Counted from the first letter of the stretch, positions 38,244-46,563 are shown. The stretch: DNA of 64,000 nt from CAZKXX01 sp964556705 (GCA_964556705.1 CAZKXX010000002.1:22166-86165); one strand, 5' to 3'. Translations and numbers: made by a program. The notes: generated by a model not told the origin, from the sequence alone.

Positions 38244-38446
38244 GGCTGCCAAGGTGGCGGCGCTGCAAGGCGAGTGGGTGACGCGCATTTCGGCGTACTC
38301 ATGGAGAGTGGCGCGCCGGCGCCCTGCCGGCTTCTTTGTCGCCTGGAAGCCGGGCCGGTGTAGAATCGGTGGGCGGATGTCGGCGCGGGAGCAGCACTGC
38401 GAACTTCCGAACTGCTCAACAATGGAGTCCTTGAGGAAGAAGACCG

Positions 38447-38674
38447 ATGATTAAGGACGTAGCTTTCTGGAATGCGTGGGAGTCGCAGGGACCTCTCAGC
38501 GTGCCTCTCGATCCCCGCCGCGCTCTGGCGCTCGGGGACATGATGTACGAACACGCGCGTGCCCTGGGCGTTTTCCCGCCGCCCGACCCGCTGACCGGCC
38601 TCGATACCAAGATCGCCCTAGCGAGAGCATTGAATGTTCACTCAGCTCCTGGAACGGATCGCTCTCGGTCTTGA
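38447..38674 (+). CDS. Small protein paired with a nucleotidyltransferase
   Basis: 75 aa (MIKDVAFWNAWESQGP...). GAGGAAG precedes the ATG. It overlaps the nucleotidyltransferase gene by 41 bp in another frame, so the two are translationally coupled. The C-terminal LTGLDTKIALARALNVHSA segment reads like a conserved helix; the last ~10 residues may be unconserved. Position and size suit the antitoxin-like partner of a MNT/AbiEii-type system, but no known antitoxin motif is seen. Confidence 0.65.
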   Translation: MIKDVAFWNAWESQGPLSVPLDPRRALALGDMMYEHARALGVFPPPDPLTGLDTKIALARALNVHSAPGTDRSRS

Positions 38675-39188
38675 GCAGCGCCAAATCCCGTATATGGTCA
38701 TCGGCGGGCAGGCCGTGCTGATTTATGGAGAGCCGCGCCTGACGCGGGACATAGATGTAACGCTGGGTGCGGGCCCGGAACGTCTGGCGGACCTCCTCGG
38801 CTTCGCGGAGGCATCGGAATGGCGCATACTGGTCGAAGCGCCCCAAGCGTTTGTGCAAAGAACCATGGTGCTGCCGTGCCTTGACCCGCCAAGCAGCATT
38901 CGAATCGATTTCATCTTCTCGCACTCTCCCTACGAACAACAGGCGATGAAGCGTGTTCGGCGCGTGAGCATCGGGAAAGCCTCCGTGTGCTTCGCGGCCG
39001 CCGAGGACGTCATTGTGCACAAGATCATCGCTGGCCGGCCTCGCGACCTGGAGGACGTGCGCAGTATCCTGCTCAAGAATCCCGGCCTGGATCGGGAGTA
39101 TATCCGTCAGTGGCTGGCGGAATTTGACCGCAGCCTCGCGACAAGCCATGCCCAAAGCTTTGAACAACTCGCGCAGTCAGCAAGGTGA
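38634..39188 (+). CDS. AbiEii/MNT-like nucleotidyltransferase
   Basis: 184 aa. The Pol-beta-type core is visible: IPYMVIGGQAVLIYGEPRLTRDIDVTL, with the GG-turn and paired Asp, then a third acidic region RIDFIF. RPRDLEDVRSILLKNPGLD is typical of AbiEii/DUF6036 proteins. Relatives transfer nucleotides to tRNA or partner proteins as toxins. The partner is probably the overlapping 75-aa protein. It lies between a gcdH-like gene and a remnant of a gcdH-like 3' end, suggesting an inserted cassette. Confidence 0.82.
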   Translation: MFTQLLERIALGLEQRQIPYMVIGGQAVLIYGEPRLTRDIDVTLGAGPERLADLLGFAEASEWRILVEAPQAFVQRTMVLPCLDPPSSIRIDFIFSHSPYEQQAMKRVRRVSIGKASVCFAAAEDVIVHKIIAGRPRDLEDVRSILLKNPGLDREYIRQWLAEFDRSLATSHAQSFEQLAQSAR

Positions 39189-39196
39189 GACCTCAC

Positions 39197-39301
39197 CGCC
39201 ACATGTGCAACCTGGAATCCGTCTTCACCTACGACAGCACACACAATATCCATACGCTGATCATCGCCGAGCGGGTGACTGGCATTCCGGCGTATAAGTA
39301 G
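39197..39301 (+). pseudogene. 3'-end remnant of a second acyl-CoA dehydrogenase
   Basis: 34 codons plus TAG in one frame read RHMCNLESVFTYDSTHNIH...ERVTGIPAYK. This matches the C terminus of the gene at 37042 (RHMCNLESVFTYEGTHNIH...ERVTGIAAYS) at about 28 of 34 residues, with many silent differences, so it is an old or separately acquired copy. The catalytic Glu is Asp here. The similarity begins abruptly at 39197, right after the nucleotidyltransferase stop. The scaffold gap lies 14 bp further on. Confidence 0.8.
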
Positions 39302-39314
39302 GGGGGTGGCCCGC

Positions 39315-39324
39315 NNNNNNNNNN
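39315..39324. other. Assembly gap (10 N)
   Basis: Ten Ns join two contigs. Gene order across this point, and any interpretation of the remnant beside it, depends on the scaffolding being right. Confidence 0.99.
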
Positions 39325-39515
39325 CGCCGTTTTACCAGCGTCGCGGGCCGTGCGCGGTGACGGCTGACGTCAATGACGCTGACGCTCAGGAAAGGGTGGA
39401 GCGATTAACCTCTGCCACCCTCGAGGCTCCGTCTTGGGGGATTCCAAAGACGGGAACTTCTGCCCTTCGCCGGACGTATCAATGCTTGGGAAACACTGAA
39501 GGGGAGGATTCTGTC

Positions 39516-40082
39516 ATGGGAGCCAGAGCACAGCCTCCGCGCCCCCCGGCGCCGCTACGTTCTCAACCCTACGGAGAGGTACTGGTCGGTCTCGCCGTTG
39601 CGTTGATCGCGGTCGCGGCGATCGGCGGGTGGATGTTATGGCGCTATTCGCTTCAGAAGATGAGCGACCGGGCCGCCCGGGCGGCGGAAAGAGGACAGAA
39701 GATTGAGGTTCCGACTCCGGCAGGCACTTTAAGCATCAATCCGAAGGTCAAAGAAAACGATGTGGACCTGCCTTTTTACCCGGGCGCGATGCCGACGGAC
39801 GAGCCGGGTTCGGGGACGGTGGACATGGACTTTCCCGTGGGTCCCCAGATTCTAGCGGCGGAGATTCGTCTGGAAACCTCCGACTCGCTGGACAAGGTCG
39901 CCGCTTTCTATCGTAAGGCCCTTCGGGAGTCGGGGGAAAGTTTCTCGGAAGACGCAAACACGGAGAAAGTCGTGCTGGTAACAGAAAGTATGCCGATTCG
40001 GATGATCGAAATCCGGGCTGGGTCAGGACGCACCCGGATCAAGCTGACCCGATTGCTGATTGGTCAGCCCGAAACCCCGTAG
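39516..40082 (+). CDS. Membrane-anchored protein, first of a related pair
   Basis: 188 aa from ATG 39516 (GGGGAGG 8 nt upstream). A Pro-rich cytoplasmic start (PPRPPAPLRSQP) is followed by one transmembrane helix (about 25-45) and a periplasmic alpha/beta domain. Segments TPAGTLSINPKVKENDVDLPFYPGA and SDSLDKVAAFYRKAL align with the next gene, so the two are paralogues. The AFYRKAL...GRTRIKLTRL pattern recalls small periplasmic domains in other secreted proteins, but no named family is recognised. Confidence 0.75.
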   Translation: MGARAQPPRPPAPLRSQPYGEVLVGLAVALIAVAAIGGWMLWRYSLQKMSDRAARAAERGQKIEVPTPAGTLSINPKVKENDVDLPFYPGAMPTDEPGSGTVDMDFPVGPQILAAEIRLETSDSLDKVAAFYRKALRESGESFSEDANTEKVVLVTESMPIRMIEIRAGSGRTRIKLTRLLIGQPETP

Positions 40083-40162
40083 AAGGAATCGATTCGTTCG
40101 GCAGGAGGGAAGCATCCAGGCCCGCGAGGATTTCGAGAATGTAAGCGAAGGAGAATCGCTCC

Positions 40163-40732
40163 ATGGAAACAAAAGCACACACTGCGCGCCCGCCCGCGCC
40201 GCCGCGCACGGGAAGCCACGTGGTGGCGATTGTTCTGCTCAGCCTGGCTTTGATTGTCCTCGTGGCCGGCCTGAGCGTCTGGTTCGGCATGAAGTTTCTG
40301 GCCCGGAACGTTCAGGTGAGCGTGGACGATTCCGAAGGTCGAAAGGAAGTCTCCATCCGCACGCCGCTCGGGTCGCTCGAGGTGAAGCCGCAGGTGGACG
40401 AAGCGCGCATCGGGCTGCCCGTTTATCCGCACGCGCGGCGCGTGGAGGAGGAGGGCTCGGCGAGCATTCATGTGGGCCTTCCGGACGCCAAGAGCCTGCG
40501 CGTTTACGCGGCCCGGTTTGAGACGGACGATCCGCTGGAGAAGGTCCGCGATTTCTACGCCGAGCAACTGCGCGGCCGGCTGACCAAGTCCGCCGAAAAA
40601 ACGCCGGACGGCAAGGTGGTGTTTGAAATTAAAAGGGACGGGCAGGAACAGCTCGTCGTGCTGGAATCGAAGCGCGGCCGGACACAGATCGGTCTGGTCC
40701 GCATTCTGCACAGCGAGGACGGGACGAACTGA
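40163..40732 (+). CDS. Membrane-anchored protein, second of a related pair
   Basis: 189 aa. Same plan as its upstream paralogue: Pro-rich start (ARPPAPPRTGSH), one transmembrane helix (about 19-45), then TPLGSLEVKPQVDEARIGLPVYPHA and DDPLEKVRDFYAEQL, ending GRTQIGLVRILHSED. AAGGAG lies upstream of the ATG. The gene is 80 bp after copy 1, probably one transcript. Function unknown; the following HAMP and pilin genes suggest an envelope role. Confidence 0.75.
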   Translation: METKAHTARPPAPPRTGSHVVAIVLLSLALIVLVAGLSVWFGMKFLARNVQVSVDDSEGRKEVSIRTPLGSLEVKPQVDEARIGLPVYPHARRVEEEGSASIHVGLPDAKSLRVYAARFETDDPLEKVRDFYAEQLRGRLTKSAEKTPDGKVVFEIKRDGQEQLVVLESKRGRTQIGLVRILHSEDGTN

Positions 40733-41038
40733 CCCGGGCTCGCAGGTCCGCGCGGCGGTCTTTTGCGGAAGTCAGTCCCTCTGCCCCGTTGACTTCGCCC
40801 GCGGAAGAGGCCGGACCGCCGAGCTGGAGGACTCCCGGGGCCGGCGCGCGCCCCGGCGTTCGAAGGCGTGCTTCCCTCCGATAAGATAACGCTTGAGTTA
40901 ATGAGCATCCGCGAAGAGCGTCACCGCGCATAAAACTCTCCTTGACGCAGCAGATTTTCCTGCAAGAATACTCGCAGCGGAACCGATGAGAGGGGAGAAG
41001 ATTCGCGGCGCGGGGCCGCGCAGGTCGGACCACAGCCG
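40733..41038. other. Intergenic region before the HAMP/pilin operon
   Basis: 306 bp with no gene. It contains a GGTCnnnGACC-type pairing early on and a plausible promoter, TTGACG (40942-40947), 16 bp, AAGAAT (40964-40969), for the HAMP gene at 41039. Nothing else recognised. Confidence 0.4.
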
Positions 41039-41656
41039 ATGATGCAATCCACGGCGCGGGCAAAAGCGCGAGCGGCGGGGCAGAAGGTGCGGCGCTGGGT
41101 TCGCCGCAGGATCATTGTCGATCCGGCGTTTCAGTTCGGCATGCTCCTGCCGGTCATGGTCTTCGTGATCGTGCAGGCGGTGCTGCTCGGAGCGGCCGTG
41201 TTTTATCCTCTGCACCAGAGCGCCGAGGCTGATCCGGACCCTGCCCTTCGCGCCCTGCTCGGCGAACAACTCCTGAGTCTGCACGTTCGCTTCTGGATCG
41301 TGCTGGCGCTGGCGGCGGTGCTGGTGAGCCTTTACACGCTGCTCCGTTCGCACCGGGTGGCCGGACCCCTGTACCGTCTTCGGAGGGGTTTGATGAAGAT
41401 GGCGGAAGGCCAGTATGAGACGCTGAAGTTCCGCAGCGGAGACGAACTGCGGGATTTCGAGGGCGTCGCGCAGCGGCTGACGCAGAAGATGATGGCCCTG
41501 AGCGGCGGTACGGCTCATCGCCAGGCGCAACTGGAAGGTCGTCTGAATTTCCTGAAGCAACGGATTGAAGTTCAGGGCCTGCCGCCTGAGGAAATCTGCC
41601 GAGAACTGGAAAACATCGTGCGCGAATTCGCCCAGGTGCAAGTGGTGAAGGAATGA
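41039..41656 (+). CDS. HAMP-domain membrane protein
   Basis: 205 aa. Two transmembrane helices (about 35-60 and 82-105) frame a short periplasmic loop, followed by a HAMP-like linker (SHRVAGPLYRLRRGLMKMAEGQY...LRFRSGDELRDFE pattern) and a coiled coil. There is no methyl-accepting, kinase or cyclase domain, so it is a receptor-like membrane stub. It overlaps the pilin gene by 4 bp (ATGA), implying a joint role, perhaps in pilus assembly or sensing. Start may be ATG 41039 or 41042. Confidence 0.8.
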   Translation: MMQSTARAKARAAGQKVRRWVRRRIIVDPAFQFGMLLPVMVFVIVQAVLLGAAVFYPLHQSAEADPDPALRALLGEQLLSLHVRFWIVLALAAVLVSLYTLLRSHRVAGPLYRLRRGLMKMAEGQYETLKFRSGDELRDFEGVAQRLTQKMMALSGGTAHRQAQLEGRLNFLKQRIEVQGLPPEEICRELENIVREFAQVQVVKE

Positions 41657-42387
41657 GCCGGGAACATCGCACGAGGAGCGGTTCGCAGATCGGTTTCTCG
41701 CTGGTCGAGCTCCTGATCGTGATGGGAATTCTCCTCACGATCTCAGCCATCGCGGTGCCCTACTACCTGAGCGCCGTGCAGGTGGCGCACGAGGCTGCGG
41801 CGGTGGGTTTTCTGAGGCACCTGCGCGAGGCCCAGGAAAGCCACCGGACTACGCATGGCGAATACGCAGAATCCTTTGAAGCCCTGGGGGCGCAACTGAA
41901 CGTCCGCGTTCTCGAATCACAGCCGCCGCAGTGGGCGAGGAGCGTCCTCGGGGTCGGTGTGGCGCTGGCCGCGCCGCTGCAGGGTCAAGGGCAGGGAACA
42001 GGCCCGAATGAAACCCCGCCCGGGCAGGGCGGGACTCCCCCGGGGCAAGGGGAAACTCCCCCTGGGCAAGGGGTCACACCGCCAGGGCAGGAGGGAACAC
42101 CTCCAGGCCAGGGGGGAATTCCACCCGGTCAGGGCGGGAGTCCTCCGGGCCAGGCAAGCCCTCCACCGTCGGCTGGGCCAGGCACAACTTCCGCCTCTCC
42201 GCCCGCCGATTCGCTGGTCCGTTCGATGTACATCTTTCGCCTCACGCGTGAGACACCGCTTGATTGGCACTGCATCGCTGAACCCCTTCGCGATCGCACG
42301 GCGAACAAGTTCTTCTACATCGACGCGTCGGGAGTTCTTCGCTATTCGTCGGGGGCGCTTCCGACGGCGCAGAGTTCCCCCCTCTAA
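41653..42387 (+). CDS. Type IV prepilin-like protein with PPGQGG repeats
   Basis: 244 aa. The class III signal is GFSLVELLIVMGILLTISA: cleavage by prepilin peptidase between G14 and F15, with Glu5 of the mature protein kept. After the N-terminal helix the sequence is pilin/pseudopilin-like, then about seven PPGQ-centred heptads ([TIS]PPGQGx, residues 121-168), a Ser/Pro linker, and a C-terminal domain with one Cys. The heptads are coded by a 21-bp DNA repeat (42013-42156). It overlaps the HAMP gene. Probably a surface or secretion-system minor pilin with a flexible spacer. Confidence 0.85.
   Translation: MSREHRTRSGSQIGFSLVELLIVMGILLTISAIAVPYYLSAVQVAHEAAAVGFLRHLREAQESHRTTHGEYAESFEALGAQLNVRVLESQPPQWARSVLGVGVALAAPLQGQGQGTGPNETPPGQGGTPPGQGETPPGQGVTPPGQEGTPPGQGGIPPGQGGSPPGQASPPPSAGPGTTSASPPADSLVRSMYIFRLTRETPLDWHCIAEPLRDRTANKFFYIDASGVLRYSSGALPTAQSSPL
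42013..42156 (+). repeat. 21-bp tandem repeat coding PPGQGGT heptads
   Basis: About seven imperfect 21-bp units within the pilin gene, each coding [TIS]PPGQGx. Third-base differences between units show they are not a very recent expansion, but copy number could still vary. Confidence 0.75.
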
Positions 42388-42440
42388 TCGGACAAGAAAT
42401 CTCACCCCGCATCCTTTTCGGTGTTCTCGCAAGCCCGCGA

Positions 42441-42469
42441 TTGACTCTCGTCTGGCGCGGCGATATAGT
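42441..42469 (+). promoter_or_regulatory. Consensus-like promoter of the TPR gene
   Basis: TTGACT (42441-42446), 17 bp, TATAGT (42464-42469). The predicted start near 42476 leaves a ~56-nt leader before the GTG at 42532. Confidence 0.7.
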
Positions 42470-42531
42470 CGCGGCAGATTCCTCTGCCGAGGCTCCGGCA
42501 GCTTTCGACGGGGTTCCGGGACGGTGCGAGC

Positions 42532-43569
42532 GTGAACCGCCGACCAGCACGCGCATCCCTTCTGAAGTCGTTCCTCCTGCCGCTGTTCCTTCTGTTTCTC
42601 CTGGGCGACCACTCCGCCGCTCAGGATCTCCCCGCTGTCGAGGGCCGTGTCGTCACGCCAGAGGGCGAGCCCGTTCCAACGCGCGTGAACCTGAGGCTGG
42701 AGACCCAGGACGGCTTGCTGGTGGCCGACCAGCCCACCGATTCTCGAGGCGTGTTCCGGTTCCCCGATCTCCAACGAGGGCTCTATCGCCTGACAGCGAC
42801 GGCGGATGGCTTCCAGACAACTCTGCAAGCGCTGGATTTGCGGCGCGGCGCGGCGCGCTTCCTGATCACGATTACCATGGTGCGCCTCGGTCAGACGAGG
42901 GTCAGCACCGAGGGACCGCTTTCGGCGACCGACATGATCGCTCCCAGGAAGGCGCGCAAGGATTATGAGAAGGGGCGGCAAGCTCTCCAGAAGGGAAAGT
43001 TTGAGGAAGCGCGGGCACAGTTCGAAAAGGCGGTCGCCGAGTATCCCTGCTACGCGCGCGCCCAAACGGACCTGGGCGTTGCTCTCGGCTTGCTCGCCGA
43101 GTTCGGTCTGGCTGAGGCGGCGATGAAAAAAGCCCTGGAATGTGACAGCGCATTTCTGGAGGCGTACATCCAACTCGGATTACTCCTTAATCTGCAGAAG
43201 AAATTCGACGAGAGCGAGCGGGTCTTACGGGAAGGTTTGGGACGCTTTCCCGCCGCCTGGCAGCTGCTCTATCAGCGGGCGGCGGCGGCCTACGGCCAGG
43301 GCCGCTACACGGAGGCCAGGCAGAATTACCTCCGGGCGCAGGACCTCAGCGGGGCGGTGCCGAAGGAGATTCACGTGAGGCTGGCGGATATTTACGTCCG
43401 CCAGAACGACTACGACAAAGCCTATGCGGAACTCCAAGCGTACCTGCGCGCGGAGCCGGGGGGTCGGTTCGCCGCGAAAGTCGCCGAAGTGATGGCCCGG
43501 ATGGAAGAAGATGGAGTGCTCCGCGCCGCGCCAGCCTCCTCTGAACCGTCCAAGCTGGATTCCCACTGA
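42532..43569 (+). CDS. Secreted carboxypeptidase-regulatory-like/TPR protein
   Basis: 345 aa with a GTG start. Signal peptide MNRRPARASLLKSFLLPLFLLFLLG...SAA. Residues ~33-118 form a carboxypeptidase regulatory-like (prealbumin-type) beta-sandwich: VEGRVVTPEGEPVP, FRFPDLQRGLYRLTATADGF. Residues ~140-325 hold four to five TPR units: GRQALQKGKFEEARAQFEKAV, AQTDLGVALGLLAEFGLAEA, AYIQLGLLLNLQKKFDESERV. This combination is frequent in Acidobacteriota. A periplasmic or outer-membrane-associated scaffold is likely. It has its own promoter and is separate from the pilin operon. Confidence 0.85.
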   Translation: MNRRPARASLLKSFLLPLFLLFLLGDHSAAQDLPAVEGRVVTPEGEPVPTRVNLRLETQDGLLVADQPTDSRGVFRFPDLQRGLYRLTATADGFQTTLQALDLRRGAARFLITITMVRLGQTRVSTEGPLSATDMIAPRKARKDYEKGRQALQKGKFEEARAQFEKAVAEYPCYARAQTDLGVALGLLAEFGLAEAAMKKALECDSAFLEAYIQLGLLLNLQKKFDESERVLREGLGRFPAAWQLLYQRAAAAYGQGRYTEARQNYLRAQDLSGAVPKEIHVRLADIYVRQNDYDKAYAELQAYLRAEPGGRFAAKVAEVMARMEEDGVLRAAPASSEPSKLDSH

Positions 43570-43595
43570 ACATTGCAGCGTGTGCCAGACTCCGA

Positions 43596-43624
43596 TTGAC
43601 AACCCTCAACGCTTCTCCTAGACT
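43596..43624 (+). promoter_or_regulatory. Promoter of the aminotransferase-serA operon
   Basis: Perfect TTGACA (43596-43601), 17 bp, TAGACT (43619-43624). The predicted start near 43631 gives a ~99-nt leader. Confidence 0.6.
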
Positions 43625-43729
43625 GGTTGGCTTCGGCACGAACGGCTCGGACATTCTGTATTCCTCTGCTTTGTCCGCATAGGCATCTACTACCCGAAGC
43701 GAAAATCTCTTGTCCCGAAAGAGACCTCG

Positions 43730-44887
43730 ATGCCCGGAATTATCAAAGAAAGGCTTTTTACTCCCGGCCCGACTCCCCTGCTGATGGAAGCGCAGGCGCG
43801 CACGCTGACCGCCACGCTCCACCACCGCACGGAAGCGTTCCGCCGCCTGATGCGGGAGACGCTTGAAAACCTGAAGTACTTCTACAACACGCAGAACGAC
43901 GTGCTGATATTTACGGCCTCCGGCACAGGCGCCATGGAAGGCGCCGTGGCAAACCTGCTTTCGCCAGGCGAAAAGGTGCTGGTGGGAACTGCCGGGAAAT
44001 TCGGCGAGCGCTGGCTCGACTTGGCGCGCGCTTACGGAGTCGAGGCGGTAAAAGTTGAGGCGGCTTACGGCTGCCCGCTCGATCTGTCGGAAATGGAAGC
44101 TCGACTGAAGTCCCACGGCCCGTTCCGCGCCGTTTTCGTGCAGGCAACTGAAAGCTCGACGGGCGTGCGGCACGATGTCGAGCGCCTTGCGGCTTGCGTG
44201 CGCAAGCTGCCTGAGACCGTACTCGTCGTGGACGCGATTACCGGGCTCGGTACGACGGACCTGCGGCCGGACGAGTGGGGTCTCGATATCGTCATCGGCG
44301 GTTCGCAGAAGGCGCTGATGGTGCCGCCCGGACTGGCGTTCGCCAGCGTCAGCGAGAAAGCCTGGAAGGTCATCGAAAGCTCGAAGATGCCGCGTTACTA
44401 TTTCGACTACGCGAAAGAACGGAAGAATCTGGCGAAGGGCGAAGCGAGTTACACGCCCGCGACCACCCTCGTCGTGAGCCTGCACGCGGCGCTCGATTAC
44501 ATCCGCCAAGTGGGGCGCGAGAACCTGATTGCCAATGCCGCGATGCTGGCGGAAGCCACGCGCGCCGCGGCGCAGGCGCTGGGACTCCAGCTTTTCGCCG
44601 CCGGGTCGCCCGCCAACGCCCTGACCGCGATTCGAGCGCCGGAGGGAATCGACTCCGGCGCCATCGTCAAGGAGATGCGCGCGCGTTTTGGCGCCATCAT
44701 CGCCAACGGCCAGGGCTCGATGAAAGGCCGGATCTTTCGTCTCGCGCACCTGGGCTATTACGACGCCGCGGACCTCTTCGCCGTCCTCGCGGCGCTCGAA
44801 ATCGTGCTGCTCAAGGTGGGCCACAAGGTTGAGCTCGGCGCGGGCGTGAAGGCCGCGCAGGAAGTTTATCTGCGGCGCTCCGCGTAG
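43730..44887 (+). CDS. Class V aminotransferase (phosphoserine/alanine-glyoxylate type)
   Basis: 385 aa PLP enzyme. The N terminus LFTPGPTPLLMEA and TASGTGAMEGAVANLL are typical of the AGXT/SerC-like class V group. The PLP lysine is in IGGSQKALMVPPG and the aspartate in VVDAITGLG. It lies 51 bp before serA on the same strand. Since SerA makes 3-phosphohydroxypyruvate, this enzyme probably provides the phosphoserine aminotransferase step. Soluble, cytoplasmic. Confidence 0.88.
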   Translation: MPGIIKERLFTPGPTPLLMEAQARTLTATLHHRTEAFRRLMRETLENLKYFYNTQNDVLIFTASGTGAMEGAVANLLSPGEKVLVGTAGKFGERWLDLARAYGVEAVKVEAAYGCPLDLSEMEARLKSHGPFRAVFVQATESSTGVRHDVERLAACVRKLPETVLVVDAITGLGTTDLRPDEWGLDIVIGGSQKALMVPPGLAFASVSEKAWKVIESSKMPRYYFDYAKERKNLAKGEASYTPATTLVVSLHAALDYIRQVGRENLIANAAMLAEATRAAAQALGLQLFAAGSPANALTAIRAPEGIDSGAIVKEMRARFGAIIANGQGSMKGRIFRLAHLGYYDAADLFAVLAALEIVLLKVGHKVELGAGVKAAQEVYLRRSA

Positions 44888-44938
44888 AACTCGCTCGCCG
44901 CGCGCAGGCTGACGGCTGGCCTCTGAAAGCTCACGGCC

Positions 44939-46519
44939 ATGAAAATCCTGGTTTCCGACGACGTTTCCCAACACGCGCTCGATCTGCTGCGCACTCAAGA
45001 CTCCCTCCAGGTCGTCTATCTCCCCGCGGAGAAGGGCCGGACGGTGGCGGAGGAGATCGCCGACGCCGAGGCGCTCATCGTCCGCAGCGCGACGAAAGTG
45101 ACCGCGGCGCTGCTCGAACGCGCCGCGAAGCTGCGCGTCATCGGCCGGGCGGGCGTGGGCGTGGACAACGTGGATCTCGAAGCCGCCACGAACCGCGGCG
45201 TGGTGGTGATGAACACGCCGGGCGGCAACGCCGCAAGCGTCGCCGAGCACACCCTGGCGCTGATGCTGGCGCTGGCCCGCCGCCTTCCGCAGGCGGACGC
45301 GGCGCTCAAACAGGGCCGCTGGGAGAAAAAGAAATTCGTCGGCGTCGAGCTGCGCGGCAAGGTGCTCGGCCTCATCGGTCTGGGCAAAATCGGCACGGAG
45401 GTGGCGCGGCTGGCGCAGGCGTTCGAGATGGAAATTCTTGGCTACGACCCGTACGTCTCCTCGGTCATCGCGCGCGAGCTGAACGTGCGTCTCGTTCCGC
45501 TCGAAGAACTTTTGAAGTCGAGCGACTTCCTCAGTGTCCACGCAGCAGCAACGCCCGAGACGCGGCACCTCCTCAATGCGGAGACGCTGAAGCTGGCGAA
45601 ACCGGGCGTGCGCATCGTCAACTGCGCGCGCGGCGAACTGATTAACGAAGCCGACCTGCTCGCGGCGCTCGAAAGCGGCCGGGTGGCCGGCGCGGGACTC
45701 GATGTGTTCGAGACCGAGCCGCCGACGGATCTCCGGCTCGCCCAGCACCCCAACGTCATCGCCACGCCGCACATCGCGGGCTCGACCGAGGAGGCGCAGG
45801 AAATCGTCGGCATCCGCATCGCCGAGCAGGTGCGCGACTACCTGCTCCACGGCATCGTGCGCAACGCCGTCAACATGCCGTCGCTTTCGCCCGAAGAGTT
45901 CAAGAAACTCCAGCCCTACCTCGAGCTCGGCGAGCGCCTGGGCAGCTTCCTCGCGCAAATTGCCGGCGGGCGGCTGGAGCAGATCCGCATCAGCTACGAC
46001 GGCGGGCTGGCCCAGATGAACACTCACCTTGTGAAGAACGCCGTGCTGAAGGGGATCCTCGCCCGCGTGCTTTCCGAGCCGGTGAATCTGATCAACGCCG
46101 GAATGATGGCGCAGGGGCGCGGCATCGAGGTGCTGGAGCTCTCGAGCGTCCGCCGCGCGGCGTATTCGAACTCGCTCGGCATCGCGCTGAAGACGGAGAA
46201 CGCCTCCGCCTCGGCGCTCGGCATGGTGGGCCTGCGCGGCGCCCTGCGGGTCCTGGGAATCGACGACATCGACATTGAAGCTCCGCTGCGCGGGGTCATC
46301 CTTTTCATCCGCAACCAGGACGTTCCGGGCGTCATCGGCCGCGTGGGGACGATCCTCGGCGAGCGGCGAATCAACATTGCCAACTTCGCGCTCGGCCGCG
46401 ACCAGAAATCCGGGATGGCCCTCGGGCTCGTCAACGTGGACAACCACATTCCCGACGAGGTGCTGAAGGAAATCGGCTCCATCCCCGCGGTCCGCGAAGC
46501 CCGCGTCATCGAACTCTGA
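44939..46519 (+). CDS. serA: D-3-phosphoglycerate dehydrogenase
   Basis: 526 aa, the long form. Catalytic and NAD-binding domains: GRAGVGVDNVDLEAAT, NTPGGNAASVAEHTLAL, GLIGLGKIGTEVA, and the catalytic VNCARGELINE and TPHIAGSTEEAQE. An ASB domain (about 320-450) and a C-terminal ACT domain follow (ILFIRNQDVPGVIGRVGTILG), which usually gives serine feedback control. It forms an operon with the upstream aminotransferase for serine synthesis from 3-phosphoglycerate. Confidence 0.96.
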   Translation: MKILVSDDVSQHALDLLRTQDSLQVVYLPAEKGRTVAEEIADAEALIVRSATKVTAALLERAAKLRVIGRAGVGVDNVDLEAATNRGVVVMNTPGGNAASVAEHTLALMLALARRLPQADAALKQGRWEKKKFVGVELRGKVLGLIGLGKIGTEVARLAQAFEMEILGYDPYVSSVIARELNVRLVPLEELLKSSDFLSVHAAATPETRHLLNAETLKLAKPGVRIVNCARGELINEADLLAALESGRVAGAGLDVFETEPPTDLRLAQHPNVIATPHIAGSTEEAQEIVGIRIAEQVRDYLLHGIVRNAVNMPSLSPEEFKKLQPYLELGERLGSFLAQIAGGRLEQIRISYDGGLAQMNTHLVKNAVLKGILARVLSEPVNLINAGMMAQGRGIEVLELSSVRRAAYSNSLGIALKTENASASALGMVGLRGALRVLGIDDIDIEAPLRGVILFIRNQDVPGVIGRVGTILGERRINIANFALGRDQKSGMALGLVNVDNHIPDEVLKEIGSIPAVREARVIEL

Positions 46520-46536
46520 CCCGGAAGACCAGGCCT

Positions 46537-46555
46537 TCACCACGGAGACACAGAG
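46537..46555. repeat. Dispersed repeat, copy 2 (TCACCACnnAGACACArAG)
   Basis: Same word as 26997-27015 with 3 of 19 differences. It lies 18 bp after the serA stop. Confidence 0.5.
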
Positions 46556-46563
46556 CCTTTCGG

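Noticed and set aside
42013..42156. Collagen-like Gly-X-Y repeat in the pilin
   Set aside because: The period is seven residues with PPGQGG units, so glycine does not occur at every third position.
42388..42531. Cotranscription of the TPR gene with the pilin operon
   Set aside because: A near-consensus promoter (TTGACT-N17-TATAGT) lies between them, making an independent transcript more likely.
43346..46543. Very long open frame on the minus strand opposite the aminotransferase and serA
   Set aside because: It is antisense to two clearly recognised genes plus part of the TPR gene, is rich in Arg/His/Leu as expected for GC-rich shadow frames, and has no domain motif.
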